A stretch of 64,000 nt of DNA from Rhodohalobacter halophilus (GCF_001715195.1 NZ_MDWE01000024.1:20289-84288); one strand, 5' to 3'. Positions 8,947-17,730 are shown, counted from the stretch's first letter. The notes: generated by a model from the sequence alone, not told the origin. Numbers and translations are program-made.

Positions 8947-11523
8947 ATGAAATCACTATTACAATCTATTGCTCTACTATTGATTGTACCTGCAATTGCT
9001 TTTTCGCAGGTCAATCTGGACTACTATCTGCCGGAAGGCGTTTCCTATAACCCCGACATCCCCACTCCAAAAGAGGTGGTTGGACATGAAGTCGGGGAGT
9101 GGCACATCACTCACGACAAGCTTGCGCAGTATATGTATGCGCTTGCGGAAGCTTCTGATCGCGTAACCATCCAGGAATACGCCAGAACGTATGAAAATCG
9201 GCCTTTACTTTTGCTGACGATTACCTCTCCGGACAATCACTCATCCATCGATCAAATTAAGTCGACCCACAGGTTGCTGCGCGATCCGGACCGGTCCGGT
9301 AATCTCGATCTGGACTCTATGCCGGTTATTGTAAATATGGGGTTCAGTGTACACGGAAATGAGGCGAGTGGCTCAAATGCATCGTTAGTCAGTGCTTACC
9401 ACTTTGCCGCTGCCCAAGGCGAAGAAATTGAAGAGATACTCAGTAACTCAATCATACTGCTCGACCCATCCTTCAACCCGGACGGGCTGCAGCGATTTTC
9501 AACATGGGTAAACATGCACAAAAGTGCCACGACCGTTACGGACCCGAATGCAAGAGAATTCAGTGAGGTGTGGCCGAACGGCAGAACCAACCACTACTGG
9601 TTTGACCTGAACCGGGACTGGATGCCGGTTGTGCACCCCGAAAGCCGCGGCCGGATAACCATGTACCAGGATTGGAGGCCGCACGTACTGACCGACCACC
9701 ATGAGATGGGAACAAACTCTACCTTCTTTTTTCAGCCGGGAATCCCTTCAAGAACCCATCCGCTGACTCCGCAACGCAACCAGGACCTGACAGCTGCCAT
9801 CGCAGAATATCATGCTGATGAACTGGATGAAATCCAGAGTCTCTACTATGCACGCGAGTCGTTTGATGATTTCTACTATGGCAAAGGATCCACCTACCCG
9901 GATATATTTGGAACTATCGGTATTCTGTTTGAGCAGGCGAGTTCAAGAGGACATGCTCAGGAGAGTGCTCATGGAGTGCTCGAGTTTCCGTTTGCAGTGC
10001 GTAATCAGTTCAGGACGTCACTTTCTACCGTAAAGGCGGCGAACGGATTGAGAATGGAACTGCATGAAAACATGCGTGAATTCTATCGCGAAACACGACA
10101 GGAGGCTTCCAGAAACTCTGTGAAAGCGATTGTCATCGGGGATAAGTACGATTCAGGTAAAAATTACCACTTCGCCGATTTGATGACTCACCACAGTGTG
10201 GAACTTTATGAATTGGCACAAAACCTGGAAGTAAACGGTGAAACGTTTGAGCGTGGCAAAGCCTGGGTTATTCCAATGGAACAGACCGAATACAAGTTTA
10301 TAGAAGCGATGTTTGAGACAAGAACTGAGTTTACCGACAGTCTCTTTTATGATGTTTCAACATGGACATTGCCATCTGTTTTTAATCTGCCGCATGCCGA
10401 GCTCAATCAGAGGCAGTTTAGCAGTAACCTGATGGGCGACAGAGTGGAAACACCTGAAAAACCTGCCGGCCAAATGGTAGGAGGGAGAAGCAACTACGCA
10501 TACGCTTTTGAGTGGGATGAATATTACGCTCCTCGGACTCTTTACAGGCTGCAACAGATGGGCGTACGTACTCAGGTCGCATTTCAGAAATTTCAGTCGG
10601 TTGTATCAACCGGGGTTAAAGAGTTTAACTACGGTACAATTCTGATACCACTGGGTGTTCAGGATGTGGATGAGGCCGAAATATTCCGAACACTTCAAAC
10701 CGCTGCAGAAGAGGACGGAGTTGACATCTATAACCTGAGAACGGGTCTTTCTGCCGGCGGCGTGGATTTAGGCAGCCCAAGTATCAATCCCCTTCAAAAG
10801 CCAAGTGTTGCCATTCTGGCCGGAAGCGGAGTCAGTAATCTTGAAGTGGGCGAAATCTGGCATCAGCTTGATCAGAGATACAAAATCCCATTAACCATAC
10901 TTGAGAAAGATCGTGTAGGCCGGGCGGACCTCAGCCGGTATAACAGGCTTGTTCTTGTATCAGGCGGTTACGGCGATTTAAGTGACGGGGCTGTAAGTGA
11001 TATTAAAAACTGGGTGCGTAGCGGCGGAACGTTGATCGTTCAGCGTGGTGCTATCAGTTGGGCACGGAGCCAGGGGCTTTTGAATGCTGAAACAGTAGAG
11101 AGGGAGTCATCTGATCCTATCCGATATGCCTATGAAGAACTTTCGAGTGCAAGGGGAGCGCAGGTGATTGGCGGTTCTATTTTCAGCGCCATGCTTGATA
11201 CAACCAATCCGCTTGGATTTGGTTACAGAAATGATAACATGCATGTCTTCCGGAATAGCACAACCTTTCTTGAGGTTGGCTCAAACCCGGCTGCATCTCC
11301 TCTTTATCTGACAAATGAGCCGTTAGTTAGCGGATATATCTCCGGAGAAAATAAGGAGTACATTAAAGATACTGCCTCCATCACGGTTTCAAGCTATGGT
11401 TCGGGAAGAGTGATCGGTTTTGTTGATAATCCGAATTTCCGGGCATTCTGGTATGGTACGAACAAGCTGTTTGCGAATGCGCTCTTTTTTGGAAATCAAA
11501 TAAGCGGTGCAGCAACCAACTGA
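8947..11523 (+). CDS. Secreted M14-family zinc carboxypeptidase-like protein
   Basis: The frame opens at 8908, but the ATG at 8947 starts a signal peptide (MKSLLQSIALLLIVPAIAFS), giving 858 residues. The M14 zinc site is visible as SVHGNEASGSNAS (His and Glu of the HxxE ligand pair) about 120 residues in, with DPSFNPDGLQRF and a later LTDHHEMG that should supply the third ligand. The C-terminal half, with SVAILAGSGVSNLEVGEIW and LVLVSGGYGDL, resembles the class I glutamine-amidotransferase-like domain attached to many Bacteroidota M14 peptidases. It is probably periplasmic or exported and used in peptide scavenging. A strong terminator follows. Confidence 0.88.
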   Translation: MKSLLQSIALLLIVPAIAFSQVNLDYYLPEGVSYNPDIPTPKEVVGHEVGEWHITHDKLAQYMYALAEASDRVTIQEYARTYENRPLLLLTITSPDNHSSIDQIKSTHRLLRDPDRSGNLDLDSMPVIVNMGFSVHGNEASGSNASLVSAYHFAAAQGEEIEEILSNSIILLDPSFNPDGLQRFSTWVNMHKSATTVTDPNAREFSEVWPNGRTNHYWFDLNRDWMPVVHPESRGRITMYQDWRPHVLTDHHEMGTNSTFFFQPGIPSRTHPLTPQRNQDLTAAIAEYHADELDEIQSLYYARESFDDFYYGKGSTYPDIFGTIGILFEQASSRGHAQESAHGVLEFPFAVRNQFRTSLSTVKAANGLRMELHENMREFYRETRQEASRNSVKAIVIGDKYDSGKNYHFADLMTHHSVELYELAQNLEVNGETFERGKAWVIPMEQTEYKFIEAMFETRTEFTDSLFYDVSTWTLPSVFNLPHAELNQRQFSSNLMGDRVETPEKPAGQMVGGRSNYAYAFEWDEYYAPRTLYRLQQMGVRTQVAFQKFQSVVSTGVKEFNYGTILIPLGVQDVDEAEIFRTLQTAAEEDGVDIYNLRTGLSAGGVDLGSPSINPLQKPSVAILAGSGVSNLEVGEIWHQLDQRYKIPLTILEKDRVGRADLSRYNRLVLVSGGYGDLSDGAVSDIKNWVRSGGTLIVQRGAISWARSQGLLNAETVERESSDPIRYAYEELSSARGAQVIGGSIFSAMLDTTNPLGFGYRNDNMHVFRNSTTFLEVGSNPAASPLYLTNEPLVSGYISGENKEYIKDTASITVSSYGSGRVIGFVDNPNFRAFWYGTNKLFANALFFGNQISGAATN

Positions 11524-11545
11524 TCTGGCTGAATAACAGATGTTT

Positions 11546-11580
11546 AAAGCCCGGGTATTCATCAGAAATACTCGGGCTTT
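11546..11580 (+). terminator. Rho-independent terminator after the M14 peptidase gene
   Basis: A 14-base-pair stem (AAAGCCCGGGTATT with AATACTCGGGCTTT, one wobble) closes a CATCAGA-type loop and runs into TTTTCC. It separates the peptidase gene from the nos regulon. Confidence 0.9.
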
Positions 11581-11611
11581 TCCATTTAAGACAAAAAATT
11601 CCAAAATATTC

Positions 11612-11658
11612 TTGACAAACAATCCACACCTGTGTAATTTAAGATTAAATACTCTTAA
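11612..11658 (+). promoter_or_regulatory. Sigma70-like promoter with an overlapping inverted repeat (candidate Rrf2 operator)
   Basis: TTGACA at 11612-11617 and TAATTT at 11635-11640 are exactly 17 bases apart. Overlapping the -10 is TTAAGA-N8-TCTTAA (11639-11658), a perfect 6-base inverted repeat whose AAGA/TCTT arms recall sites of Rrf2-family regulators such as NsrR. The regulator's ATG is at 11677, so autoregulation is likely. The promoter boxes are seen directly; the operator role is inferred. Confidence 0.6.
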
Positions 11659-11676
11659 TTATTTTAATGGATCATA

Positions 11677-12141
11677 ATGTTGCTCTCAAAATCTTGCATA
11701 TACGGCCTGCGGGCTTCTCTTTACCTTGCCTCTCAAAAGAGTGAAGGGTACACGCCTATTCGAAAAATGAGTGAAGATCTTGAAATTTCTTTTCATTTTT
11801 TGACGAAAATTATGCAACAGCTTACAGCAGATGAACTTTTGGAGTCGTTTAAAGGGCCAAATGGCGGAGTACGTTTGAAAAAATCAGGAGATGAAATTAC
11901 ATTTATGGATATAGTAATGGCCATAGATGGTCCGGCGCTTTTCACAGAATGTGCCCTGGGATTACCGGGTTGCGGTGTAGAAAAACCATGTCCTTTTCAT
12001 GAGCAGTGGGCAGAGACCCGGGATAATATTAAAGAGATGATGGAAGGCACAACTATAAATGAGCTGGCCATTAAAGGAAAAGAAGAGAACTTACGCTTAA
12101 CCGCTAAAGGCGGTTTTGAAAAATTCCTGCAACTGGAATAA
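11677..12141 (+). CDS. Rrf2-family Fe-S transcriptional regulator (NsrR/IscR-like) of the nos cluster
   Basis: A 154-residue winged-helix protein with the Rrf2 start MLLSKSCIYGLRASLYLA, the recognition region LEISFHFLTKIMQQL and the wing FKGPNGGVRLKK. Three cysteines at residues 92, 99 and 105 (C-x6-C-x5-C) sit where IscR and NsrR bind an iron-sulfur cluster; the spacing is closer to Gram-positive NsrR than to IscR. Such clusters react with NO or oxygen and release the repressor from DNA. The gene leads directly into the cytochrome and nosZ genes, so it most likely controls N2O respiration and itself. The effector is not shown by the sequence. Confidence 0.87.
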   Translation: MLLSKSCIYGLRASLYLASQKSEGYTPIRKMSEDLEISFHFLTKIMQQLTADELLESFKGPNGGVRLKKSGDEITFMDIVMAIDGPALFTECALGLPGCGVEKPCPFHEQWAETRDNIKEMMEGTTINELAIKGKEENLRLTAKGGFEKFLQLE

Positions 12142-12165
12142 AAAAATTTCAATCTATTTATGACA

Positions 12166-12175
12166 AAATACTCTT
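12166..12175 (+). promoter_or_regulatory. Second copy of the AAATACTCTT element upstream of the cytochrome gene
   Basis: AAATACTCTT occurs here 31 bases before the ATG at 12197 and also at 11647-11656, 30 bases before the regulator's ATG, where it forms half of the inverted repeat. The shared word and spacing suggest a common regulator site or 5' UTR element. Confidence 0.4.
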
Positions 12176-12196
12176 TTAACATTTACAAATAATACA

Positions 12197-12667
12197 ATGA
12201 AATCACTACTAACATTACTTTTTTCAATCACACTCATTTTCACCGCATGCTCCGGAGGCAATTCAGGGCAACAAGCTGACTCCTCAGGCGAACCTGAACA
12301 AGAACAGGGGCTCAGTGATTTTGAAATGGAACATGGTATTGGTCCGATCACCGAACGGATTGATATCAGCGATGATATTGATGAAGATCTTCGGGTACGT
12401 GGCCAGGAAATTTTTGAGATGAAATGCGAAATGTGCCACAACATGGAAGGAAGAATGGTAGGGCCCGCTTTAGGCGATGTGGCTGAACGAAGAAGCCCTG
12501 AATATTTGATGAACATGGTTTTAAATCCGGGAGGGATGGCGAGAAATCACCCTGAGGGACAAAAACTGGTTCAGGAATATATGACAGTAATGCCGTTTCA
12601 AAATGTAACCGAAGAAGATGCAAGAGCATTAGTCGAGTATTTGAGAGACTATAGCATGAACAATTAA
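12197..12667 (+). CDS. Monohaem cytochrome c lipoprotein of the nos cluster
   Basis: The signal peptide MKSLLTLLFSITLIFTAC puts the lipid on Cys18. A Ser/Gln/Glu-rich linker leads to a class I cytochrome c domain with one haem site, CEMCH (Cys77, Cys80, His81). A Met in VMPFQNV near the C-terminal helix is a plausible axial ligand. Clade II nos clusters usually carry one or more such cytochromes, which pass electrons from the quinol/bc1 side to NosZ. It is 38 bases before nosZ, on the same transcript by layout. The mature protein should be membrane-anchored on the periplasmic face. Confidence 0.88.
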   Translation: MKSLLTLLFSITLIFTACSGGNSGQQADSSGEPEQEQGLSDFEMEHGIGPITERIDISDDIDEDLRVRGQEIFEMKCEMCHNMEGRMVGPALGDVAERRSPEYLMNMVLNPGGMARNHPEGQKLVQEYMTVMPFQNVTEEDARALVEYLRDYSMNN

Positions 12668-12705
12668 CCAATAACTCCTCTATCAAACAAAAAACAATCA
12701 ATACT

Positions 12706-14685
12706 ATGAGTAAGAAAAAAAACAATAAGCTTCGAGGGATATTATTTGGGGCAGGATTTGTAGCCTTAGCTGCATTTCTGTTTACGGGATGTCCTTCGGA
12801 CCAAAGAATGTTGCAAAGCGGAGACGCAGCGCAAAAAGTATATGTAGCTCCGGGAGATCATGATGAATTTTATGGATTCTTTTCCGGTGGATATAGCGGA
12901 CAGTTGAGTGTTTGGGGATTACCCTCTGCACGTATGCTGAAAGTTATTCCGGTATTTTCACAGGATCCGGAAACAGGTTACGGTTACTCGGAAGAGACAA
13001 AGCCTCTTTTTAATACCAGCTATGGATTTATTCCATGGGATGATTCTCACCATCCACACATTTCACAAACTGAAGGTGATTCTGATGGACGTTGGATCTT
13101 CATCAATGCGAATAACACACCACGTATTGCAAGAATTGATCTGACAACATTTGAAACCAAAGAGATTCTGGAACTGCCCAATACCGGCGGTAACCACGCA
13201 TCCTCTTATGTTACATCGAACACTGAGTATGTAATTGGTGCTACCCGATTCAGTATTCCATACGAAAAAGATCTGGATGTGCCGATTAACAGTTACAGTG
13301 ATGAATTTAGGGGAGCCCTTTCGTTCATTCAGGTGGATCAAGAGACAGGAATGATGGAGATGGATTTCCAGATTGTTGTGCCTCCATACAACTACGACCT
13401 GGGAAGAGCTGGTAAAGGCGTATCTGGCGATTGGGTGTTCTTTACTACATACAACACAGAGGAAGCTCACACCATGCTTGAAGTAAATGCGTCGCGTAAC
13501 GATAAAGATTTTATTGCGGCGGTAAACTGGAAAAAAGCAGCTGAATTGGTGCGTAACGGCCATGGCAAAACTATGGATGCAGAGTACTATCACAACCATT
13601 ACAATGGCCAGAATCAAGGTGTTGCGGTTTCTGAGGTTAAGAATGAAGTAACGGTTCTCGATACCAGAGAAGTAGATGAGAACTTTATCTACTATCTGCC
13701 TACGCCAAAATCTCCGCACGGTGTGGATTTAGATCCAACCGGGGAGTATATCGTAGGTGGCGGTAAGCTGGCTACCGTTATTCCGGTACATTCATTTTCA
13801 AATATGCTTGAGGCCATTGAGAACGAAGAGTTTGATGAGTTTATCGATGGGATTCCGGTGCTGAACTATGATGCCACAATTGCCGGTGAAGTGGAAAATC
13901 CGGGATTAGGCCCTCTTCATACCGAGTTTGACGGTAAAGGATACGCTTACACATCCGTATACATTTCATCTGAAATTGTAAAATGGTCACTCGATACATT
14001 TGAAGTAGTGGACAGAATTGACTCATACTACTCAATTGGTCACTTGATGATTACAGGCGGAGACACCGTTGATCCAGACGCACAATACATGGTTGGTCTG
14101 ACCAAGACTGCAAAAGATCGATATCTGCCAACCGGGCCTAAGCAGAATCACCCGGCACAGTTATACGATATAAGCGGCGACAAGATGGAGCTACTGCTTG
14201 ACTTCCCAACCATTGGTGAGCCTCACTACGCACAGGCAATACGTGCAGACAAGATCAAAGATAATGTGAAGCAGATCTATGAAATGGAAGAGAACGATCA
14301 CCCGAATGCGATTACACGAATAAGTGATAACCGTGTGGAGCGAAACGGTAGGGATGTTCACATCTACATGGGAGCAACACGAAGCCACTTCCGACCCGAT
14401 AACATCGAGGGTGTGAAAGTTGGTGATACAGTTTATCTGCACCTGACCAATATGGAACAGGAGTGGGATGTAGTTCACGGTATTGCAATTAAAGGCTCTA
14501 CAAATTCGGAGATACTTGTAGCACCGGGACAAACCAAGACAATTAAATGGGAGCCTACTCGAACGGGAATCTACCCATTCTACTGTACCGCTTTCTGCTC
14601 AGCTCTCCACCAGGAGATGCAGGGATATATTCGGGTGTCTGCACCAGATTCAAATGTAGATTTGAAATGGAGTACCAACGAATAA
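12706..14685 (+). CDS. nosZ: Nitrous-oxide reductase, Sec-dependent clade II type
   Basis: NosZ reduces N2O to N2 with a CuA and a CuZ centre. The 659-residue protein lacks the Tat twin-arginine motif of clade I; its N terminus (KLRGILFGAGFVALAAFLF, then TGC at residues 27-29) is a Sec/lipoprotein-type signal, so the enzyme may be lipid-anchored. CuZ ligands appear in DDSHHPH (residues 112-118) and in the propeller His motifs HHYN-type NHYNGQNQG, SPHGVDL and LGPLHTEF. CuA ligands are Cys627, Cys631, His635 and Met638 in CTAFCSALHQEM, with VVHGIAI supplying the other His. All catalytic motifs look intact. Confidence 0.97.
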   Translation: MSKKKNNKLRGILFGAGFVALAAFLFTGCPSDQRMLQSGDAAQKVYVAPGDHDEFYGFFSGGYSGQLSVWGLPSARMLKVIPVFSQDPETGYGYSEETKPLFNTSYGFIPWDDSHHPHISQTEGDSDGRWIFINANNTPRIARIDLTTFETKEILELPNTGGNHASSYVTSNTEYVIGATRFSIPYEKDLDVPINSYSDEFRGALSFIQVDQETGMMEMDFQIVVPPYNYDLGRAGKGVSGDWVFFTTYNTEEAHTMLEVNASRNDKDFIAAVNWKKAAELVRNGHGKTMDAEYYHNHYNGQNQGVAVSEVKNEVTVLDTREVDENFIYYLPTPKSPHGVDLDPTGEYIVGGGKLATVIPVHSFSNMLEAIENEEFDEFIDGIPVLNYDATIAGEVENPGLGPLHTEFDGKGYAYTSVYISSEIVKWSLDTFEVVDRIDSYYSIGHLMITGGDTVDPDAQYMVGLTKTAKDRYLPTGPKQNHPAQLYDISGDKMELLLDFPTIGEPHYAQAIRADKIKDNVKQIYEMEENDHPNAITRISDNRVERNGRDVHIYMGATRSHFRPDNIEGVKVGDTVYLHLTNMEQEWDVVHGIAIKGSTNSEILVAPGQTKTIKWEPTRTGIYPFYCTAFCSALHQEMQGYIRVSAPDSNVDLKWSTNE

Positions 14686-14720
14686 CTAAAGAGCCCCTCG
14701 TCCCGAGGAATAATCGGGAC

Positions 14721-14768
14721 TTATGATCCATAACCGGGTTCGGTTAGTTACCGGGCCCGGGATCATAA
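14721..14768 (+). other. Long hairpin in the nosZ downstream spacer
   Basis: TTATGATCC (14721-14729) and GGATCATAA (14760-14768) pair perfectly, with a smaller TAACC/GGTTA stem inside; a separate CCCGA/TCGGG hairpin precedes it at 14702-14718. There is no T-run, so it is more likely an mRNA processing or stabilising structure than a strong terminator. The 170-base spacer (14686-14855) otherwise holds nothing recognisable. Confidence 0.6.
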
Positions 14769-14855
14769 AATGAAAAAGTATTTAGTTGATGACGGGGTTT
14801 GGTTCAACAATCAAACCCTATCATGAACTAAACGAAATAATCGGACACAGGGAAA

Positions 14856-15428
14856 ATGAAAAATCAATCAAAAATAATAATGGCGTTGGCGGCCTTATTG
14901 CTGATCCCGCTCTATTTTATGCCATTTTGGACCATTGACATGAATGCACCTCAGTACCCGGAGGGAATTGGTATGCATATTCATATTAATGACTTAACCG
15001 GCCATAAGAAGCATGACTTAAAAAGTATTAATCAGCTAAATCACTACATTGGGATGAAAGAGATACACAAAGAAGATTTCAAAGAGTTTGAAATTATGCC
15101 ATGGGTGTTTGGTGGGATGATTGTGCTTGGACTTGCTGCAGCAGCAACCGGAAGTGTAAAATTGGCAATAACCTGGTTGGTTCTGATGGTAATTATAGGA
15201 GTGGTGGGTTTTATTGATTTTTATATGTGGGGATATGATTATGGACATAATTTGAATCCGAATGCGGCCATTAAAGTGCCCGGCATGAGCTATCAGCCAC
15301 CACTTTTCGGATGTAAACAACTTCTAAATATCAACGCGTGTTCCTGGCCCACAACCGGGTCAATATTTATTGGGTTGTCATTTCTGATGGCAGGTTGGGT
15401 TACATGGACTGAAAAATTCAAAAAATAA
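14856..15428 (+). CDS. Membrane protein of the clade II nos cluster
   Basis: A 190-residue protein with about four hydrophobic segments: one at residues 8-27, two around 85-125 and one near 168-185. The first outward loop is rich in His (GMHIHINDLTGHKKHD and NHYIGMKEIHK), which suggests metal binding, plausibly copper. Two Cys (FGCKQLLNINAC) lie in the last loop. It sits between nosZ and the nosL pair, where Bacteroidota nos clusters carry an unnamed membrane protein. I infer a role in copper delivery or electron transfer to NosZ; no function is proven by the sequence. Confidence 0.75.
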   Translation: MKNQSKIIMALAALLLIPLYFMPFWTIDMNAPQYPEGIGMHIHINDLTGHKKHDLKSINQLNHYIGMKEIHKEDFKEFEIMPWVFGGMIVLGLAAAATGSVKLAITWLVLMVIIGVVGFIDFYMWGYDYGHNLNPNAAIKVPGMSYQPPLFGCKQLLNINACSWPTTGSIFIGLSFLMAGWVTWTEKFKK

Positions 15429-15443
15429 AGACAGTTAAATAAA

Positions 15444-15974
15444 ATGGATCATAAAGCAATAATCACAATTTTTGTGATGGGTTTGATACTGCTGGGGGGC
15501 TGTAATCAAGCTTCAGAAAAGAACAACGATGATGTATTCCGATACACCAATTCGGTGGATATCGAGTATGGATCGGATATCTGCAGCTACACGAATGACG
15601 TAATAGAAACGGTACGCTACGGTGGTAAAATTACCATGAAAGACGGTACGGTTCACAAATTCATGTCTGCTGAATGTGTGGCCGGGTTTTATCTGGAGAT
15701 GGATGATAAAGATGAAATCGAAGAGATGGTGATCGTTGATTTTGCACACGGTCAGCAATATTTACCGGTAGAAGATCTCGTCTACCTCAAGAGCAGTTTG
15801 CGTCCCAGCCCGAATGGTATGTCACTTACAGCCATTGATAACTCTAATGAGAAAATGAAGGATTACATCTATGATGCTTATCCCGGTGAATTCCACACAT
15901 GGGAAGAGGTGCTTGCGATGGTTAGCAGCGAATGGAGCATCAACTACGACGAAATGAAAGCGTCTGTTAACTAA
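15444..15974 (+). CDS. NosL-like lipoprotein lacking the second copper-binding Cys (NosL paralogue 1)
   Basis: The signal MDHKAIITIFVMGLILLGGC lipidates Cys20. The body aligns by eye with the next gene and with NosL: YGSDICSYTND corresponds to YGSDECAYCRMM, the KITMKDGTVHKFMSAECVA block to RAYKFDSVECMA, and VEDLVYLKSSLRPSPNGMSL to AEDAVYLHSETLRSPMGLFL. However the CxxC-M copper motif is reduced to Cys47 with Thr50 in place of the second Cys and no Met, while Cys78 is kept. It is probably a diverged partner of NosL with altered copper binding. Gap to the next gene is 16 bases. Confidence 0.8.
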   Translation: MDHKAIITIFVMGLILLGGCNQASEKNNDDVFRYTNSVDIEYGSDICSYTNDVIETVRYGGKITMKDGTVHKFMSAECVAGFYLEMDDKDEIEEMVIVDFAHGQQYLPVEDLVYLKSSLRPSPNGMSLTAIDNSNEKMKDYIYDAYPGEFHTWEEVLAMVSSEWSINYDEMKASVN

Positions 15975-15990
15975 TAAATTTGAGGTGAAG

Positions 15991-16476
15991 ATGAGGGGCG
16001 GATCAAAAATTAAACTGATCGTTTTTTCAGCACTTATTCTAATAGGTTGTGAGCCAAAACCACAGCCCATTAACTACGGCAGCGACGAGTGCGCTTACTG
16101 CAGGATGATGATTACCGATGCTGAGTTTGGATCACAGATTGTGAACAATCAGGGCAGGGCTTACAAGTTTGATTCTGTGGAGTGTATGGCCGCGTACGAT
16201 CTGACGGAAGACGGAGAAAACGTTCACTCCAAATGGGTACCCAACTTTTTGGACCGGGAAGAGTGGCTGAATGCAGAGGACGCTGTTTACCTGCACAGTG
16301 AGACACTGCGAAGTCCTATGGGTTTATTTCTTTCTGCCTATCGTGACAGATCATCTGCTGAGGAGATGAGGGAAGAGTATGGCGGAGAAATTGTAGATTA
16401 CGAATCGGTAAAAGAAATTGTTGAAAGAGAATGGCTGTCAAATGGATCAGGCGGCCAACAAATGATGAACCGGTAA
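15991..16476 (+). CDS. nosL: NosL copper chaperone lipoprotein
   Basis: NosL binds Cu(I) in the periplasm and passes it to NosZ, working with NosDFY. ATG at 15991 is preferred over an in-frame GTG at 15985 because TGAGGTGAAG just upstream looks like a ribosome site. The signal ends in LILIGC (Cys20). The copper motif DECAYCRMMI (Cys34, Cys37, Met39/40) is intact, and SVECMAAY supplies a further Cys65. The family layout RSPMGLFLSAYRD and the C-terminal Glu-rich helix are present. It belongs to the nosL-nosL-nosDFY run. Confidence 0.93.
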   Translation: MRGGSKIKLIVFSALILIGCEPKPQPINYGSDECAYCRMMITDAEFGSQIVNNQGRAYKFDSVECMAAYDLTEDGENVHSKWVPNFLDREEWLNAEDAVYLHSETLRSPMGLFLSAYRDRSSAEEMREEYGGEIVDYESVKEIVEREWLSNGSGGQQMMNR

Positions 16477-16497
16477 ACGGATCATAGTGGGGGAAGT

Positions 16498-17730
16498 ATG
16501 ATTAAAGTAGTGTTTACATTTTTGCTTTTGCTATCAGCACAATCTGTTATGGCTCAAATAATAGTCAGTCCGGACGGGGGGATTCGTTCAATTAAAGAAG
16601 CTGTGGAATTAGCAGAGCCCGGTGCACATATTCAAGTACAACCCGGAACCTATGTTGAGCATAACATCGGCATTGATAAACCCTTAACGCTGGAGGGGAT
16701 CGACTACCCGGTTATTGATGGAAATAACGAGGGGTACATATTGGTCATCAATTCAGACAGTGTAACCGTAAAGGGCTTTGAGATAAAAAGAACCGGCCGA
16801 AGTTATGTGCGAGACTATGCAGCCATTATGATTGAAGGCGCAAAAGATTTTATCATTGAAGACAACCGCCTTGAGGATGTATTCTTTGGTATATATTTGG
16901 CACAAACGGAGCGGGGAGTTGTCAGGAACAATCGCGTGGAAGCTTTCGATACGCGTGAAGCATCATCCGGAAACGGAATTCATCTCTGGGATGTGAAAAA
17001 CCCCCAAATTATAGAGAATGAAGTGCTGGGAATGCGCGACGGAATCTACTTAGAGTTTGTGGATAATGCCGAGATCTATGGCAACATCAGCAACGATAAT
17101 AACCGCTATGGACTGCACTACATGTTCTCTGACGGTGGCAGGTACTACGACAACATTTTCCGCAGAAACGGTGCGGGTGTCGCCGTCATGTACTCCGATA
17201 ATGTGGATATGATGAACAACCTGTTTGAGCACAATTGGGGTACAGCCGCGTACGGTCTGCTTCTAAAGGATATCAATTACAGTAAAATTGAGGGAAACAG
17301 ATTCTACAGGAATACGGTGGCTATTTATTCTGAGGGGACTAATGAAGTACACATTCACGCCAATGACATTGAGTTGAACGGATGGGCAGTGAATATTAAA
17401 TCGAACAGTGCACGAAATCGGTTTACGGAGAATAATTTTATTGAGAACAGTTTTGATGTCCGGACCGACAGTCCGCGAAATAACAATGAATTTGTGGGGA
17501 ACTACTGGAGTCAATACGAGGGGTATGACCTGGACAGAGACGGAATTGGCGATGTGCCTTATCGCCCCGTGAGCCTGTTTTCCATGGTGATAACAAAGCA
17601 GCCGGAATCGCTGATACTGCTCAGAAGTATGTTTATTAAACTTCTGGATACTGCAGAACGAATTGCACCGGTGCTGACTCCCAAAACCCTGTATGACGAA
17701 CAACCAAAAATGGATCGAATAAGACGATGA
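16498..17730 (+). CDS. nosD: Periplasmic copper-processing protein NosD
   Basis: The 410-residue protein has a Sec signal (MIKVVFTFLLLLSAQSVMA) and then a right-handed beta-helix made of short repeats such as NGIHLWDVKNPQIIENEVLG and YGLHYMFSDG. These are the CASH/parallel beta-helix repeats of NosD. NosD works with the NosFY ABC transporter to mature the CuZ site. The C-terminal FVGNYWSQYEGYDLDRDGIG and PYRPVSLFSM motifs are family hallmarks. Its TGA overlaps the nosF ATG (ATGA at 17727-17730), a sign of translational coupling. Confidence 0.95.
   Translation: MIKVVFTFLLLLSAQSVMAQIIVSPDGGIRSIKEAVELAEPGAHIQVQPGTYVEHNIGIDKPLTLEGIDYPVIDGNNEGYILVINSDSVTVKGFEIKRTGRSYVRDYAAIMIEGAKDFIIEDNRLEDVFFGIYLAQTERGVVRNNRVEAFDTREASSGNGIHLWDVKNPQIIENEVLGMRDGIYLEFVDNAEIYGNISNDNNRYGLHYMFSDGGRYYDNIFRRNGAGVAVMYSDNVDMMNNLFEHNWGTAAYGLLLKDINYSKIEGNRFYRNTVAIYSEGTNEVHIHANDIELNGWAVNIKSNSARNRFTENNFIENSFDVRTDSPRNNNEFVGNYWSQYEGYDLDRDGIGDVPYRPVSLFSMVITKQPESLILLRSMFIKLLDTAERIAPVLTPKTLYDEQPKMDRIRR

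Noticed and set aside
13063..13719. 218-codon frame on the minus strand inside nosZ
   Set aside because: It is antisense to intact nosZ motifs and reads as a low-quality protein with no start signal or family.
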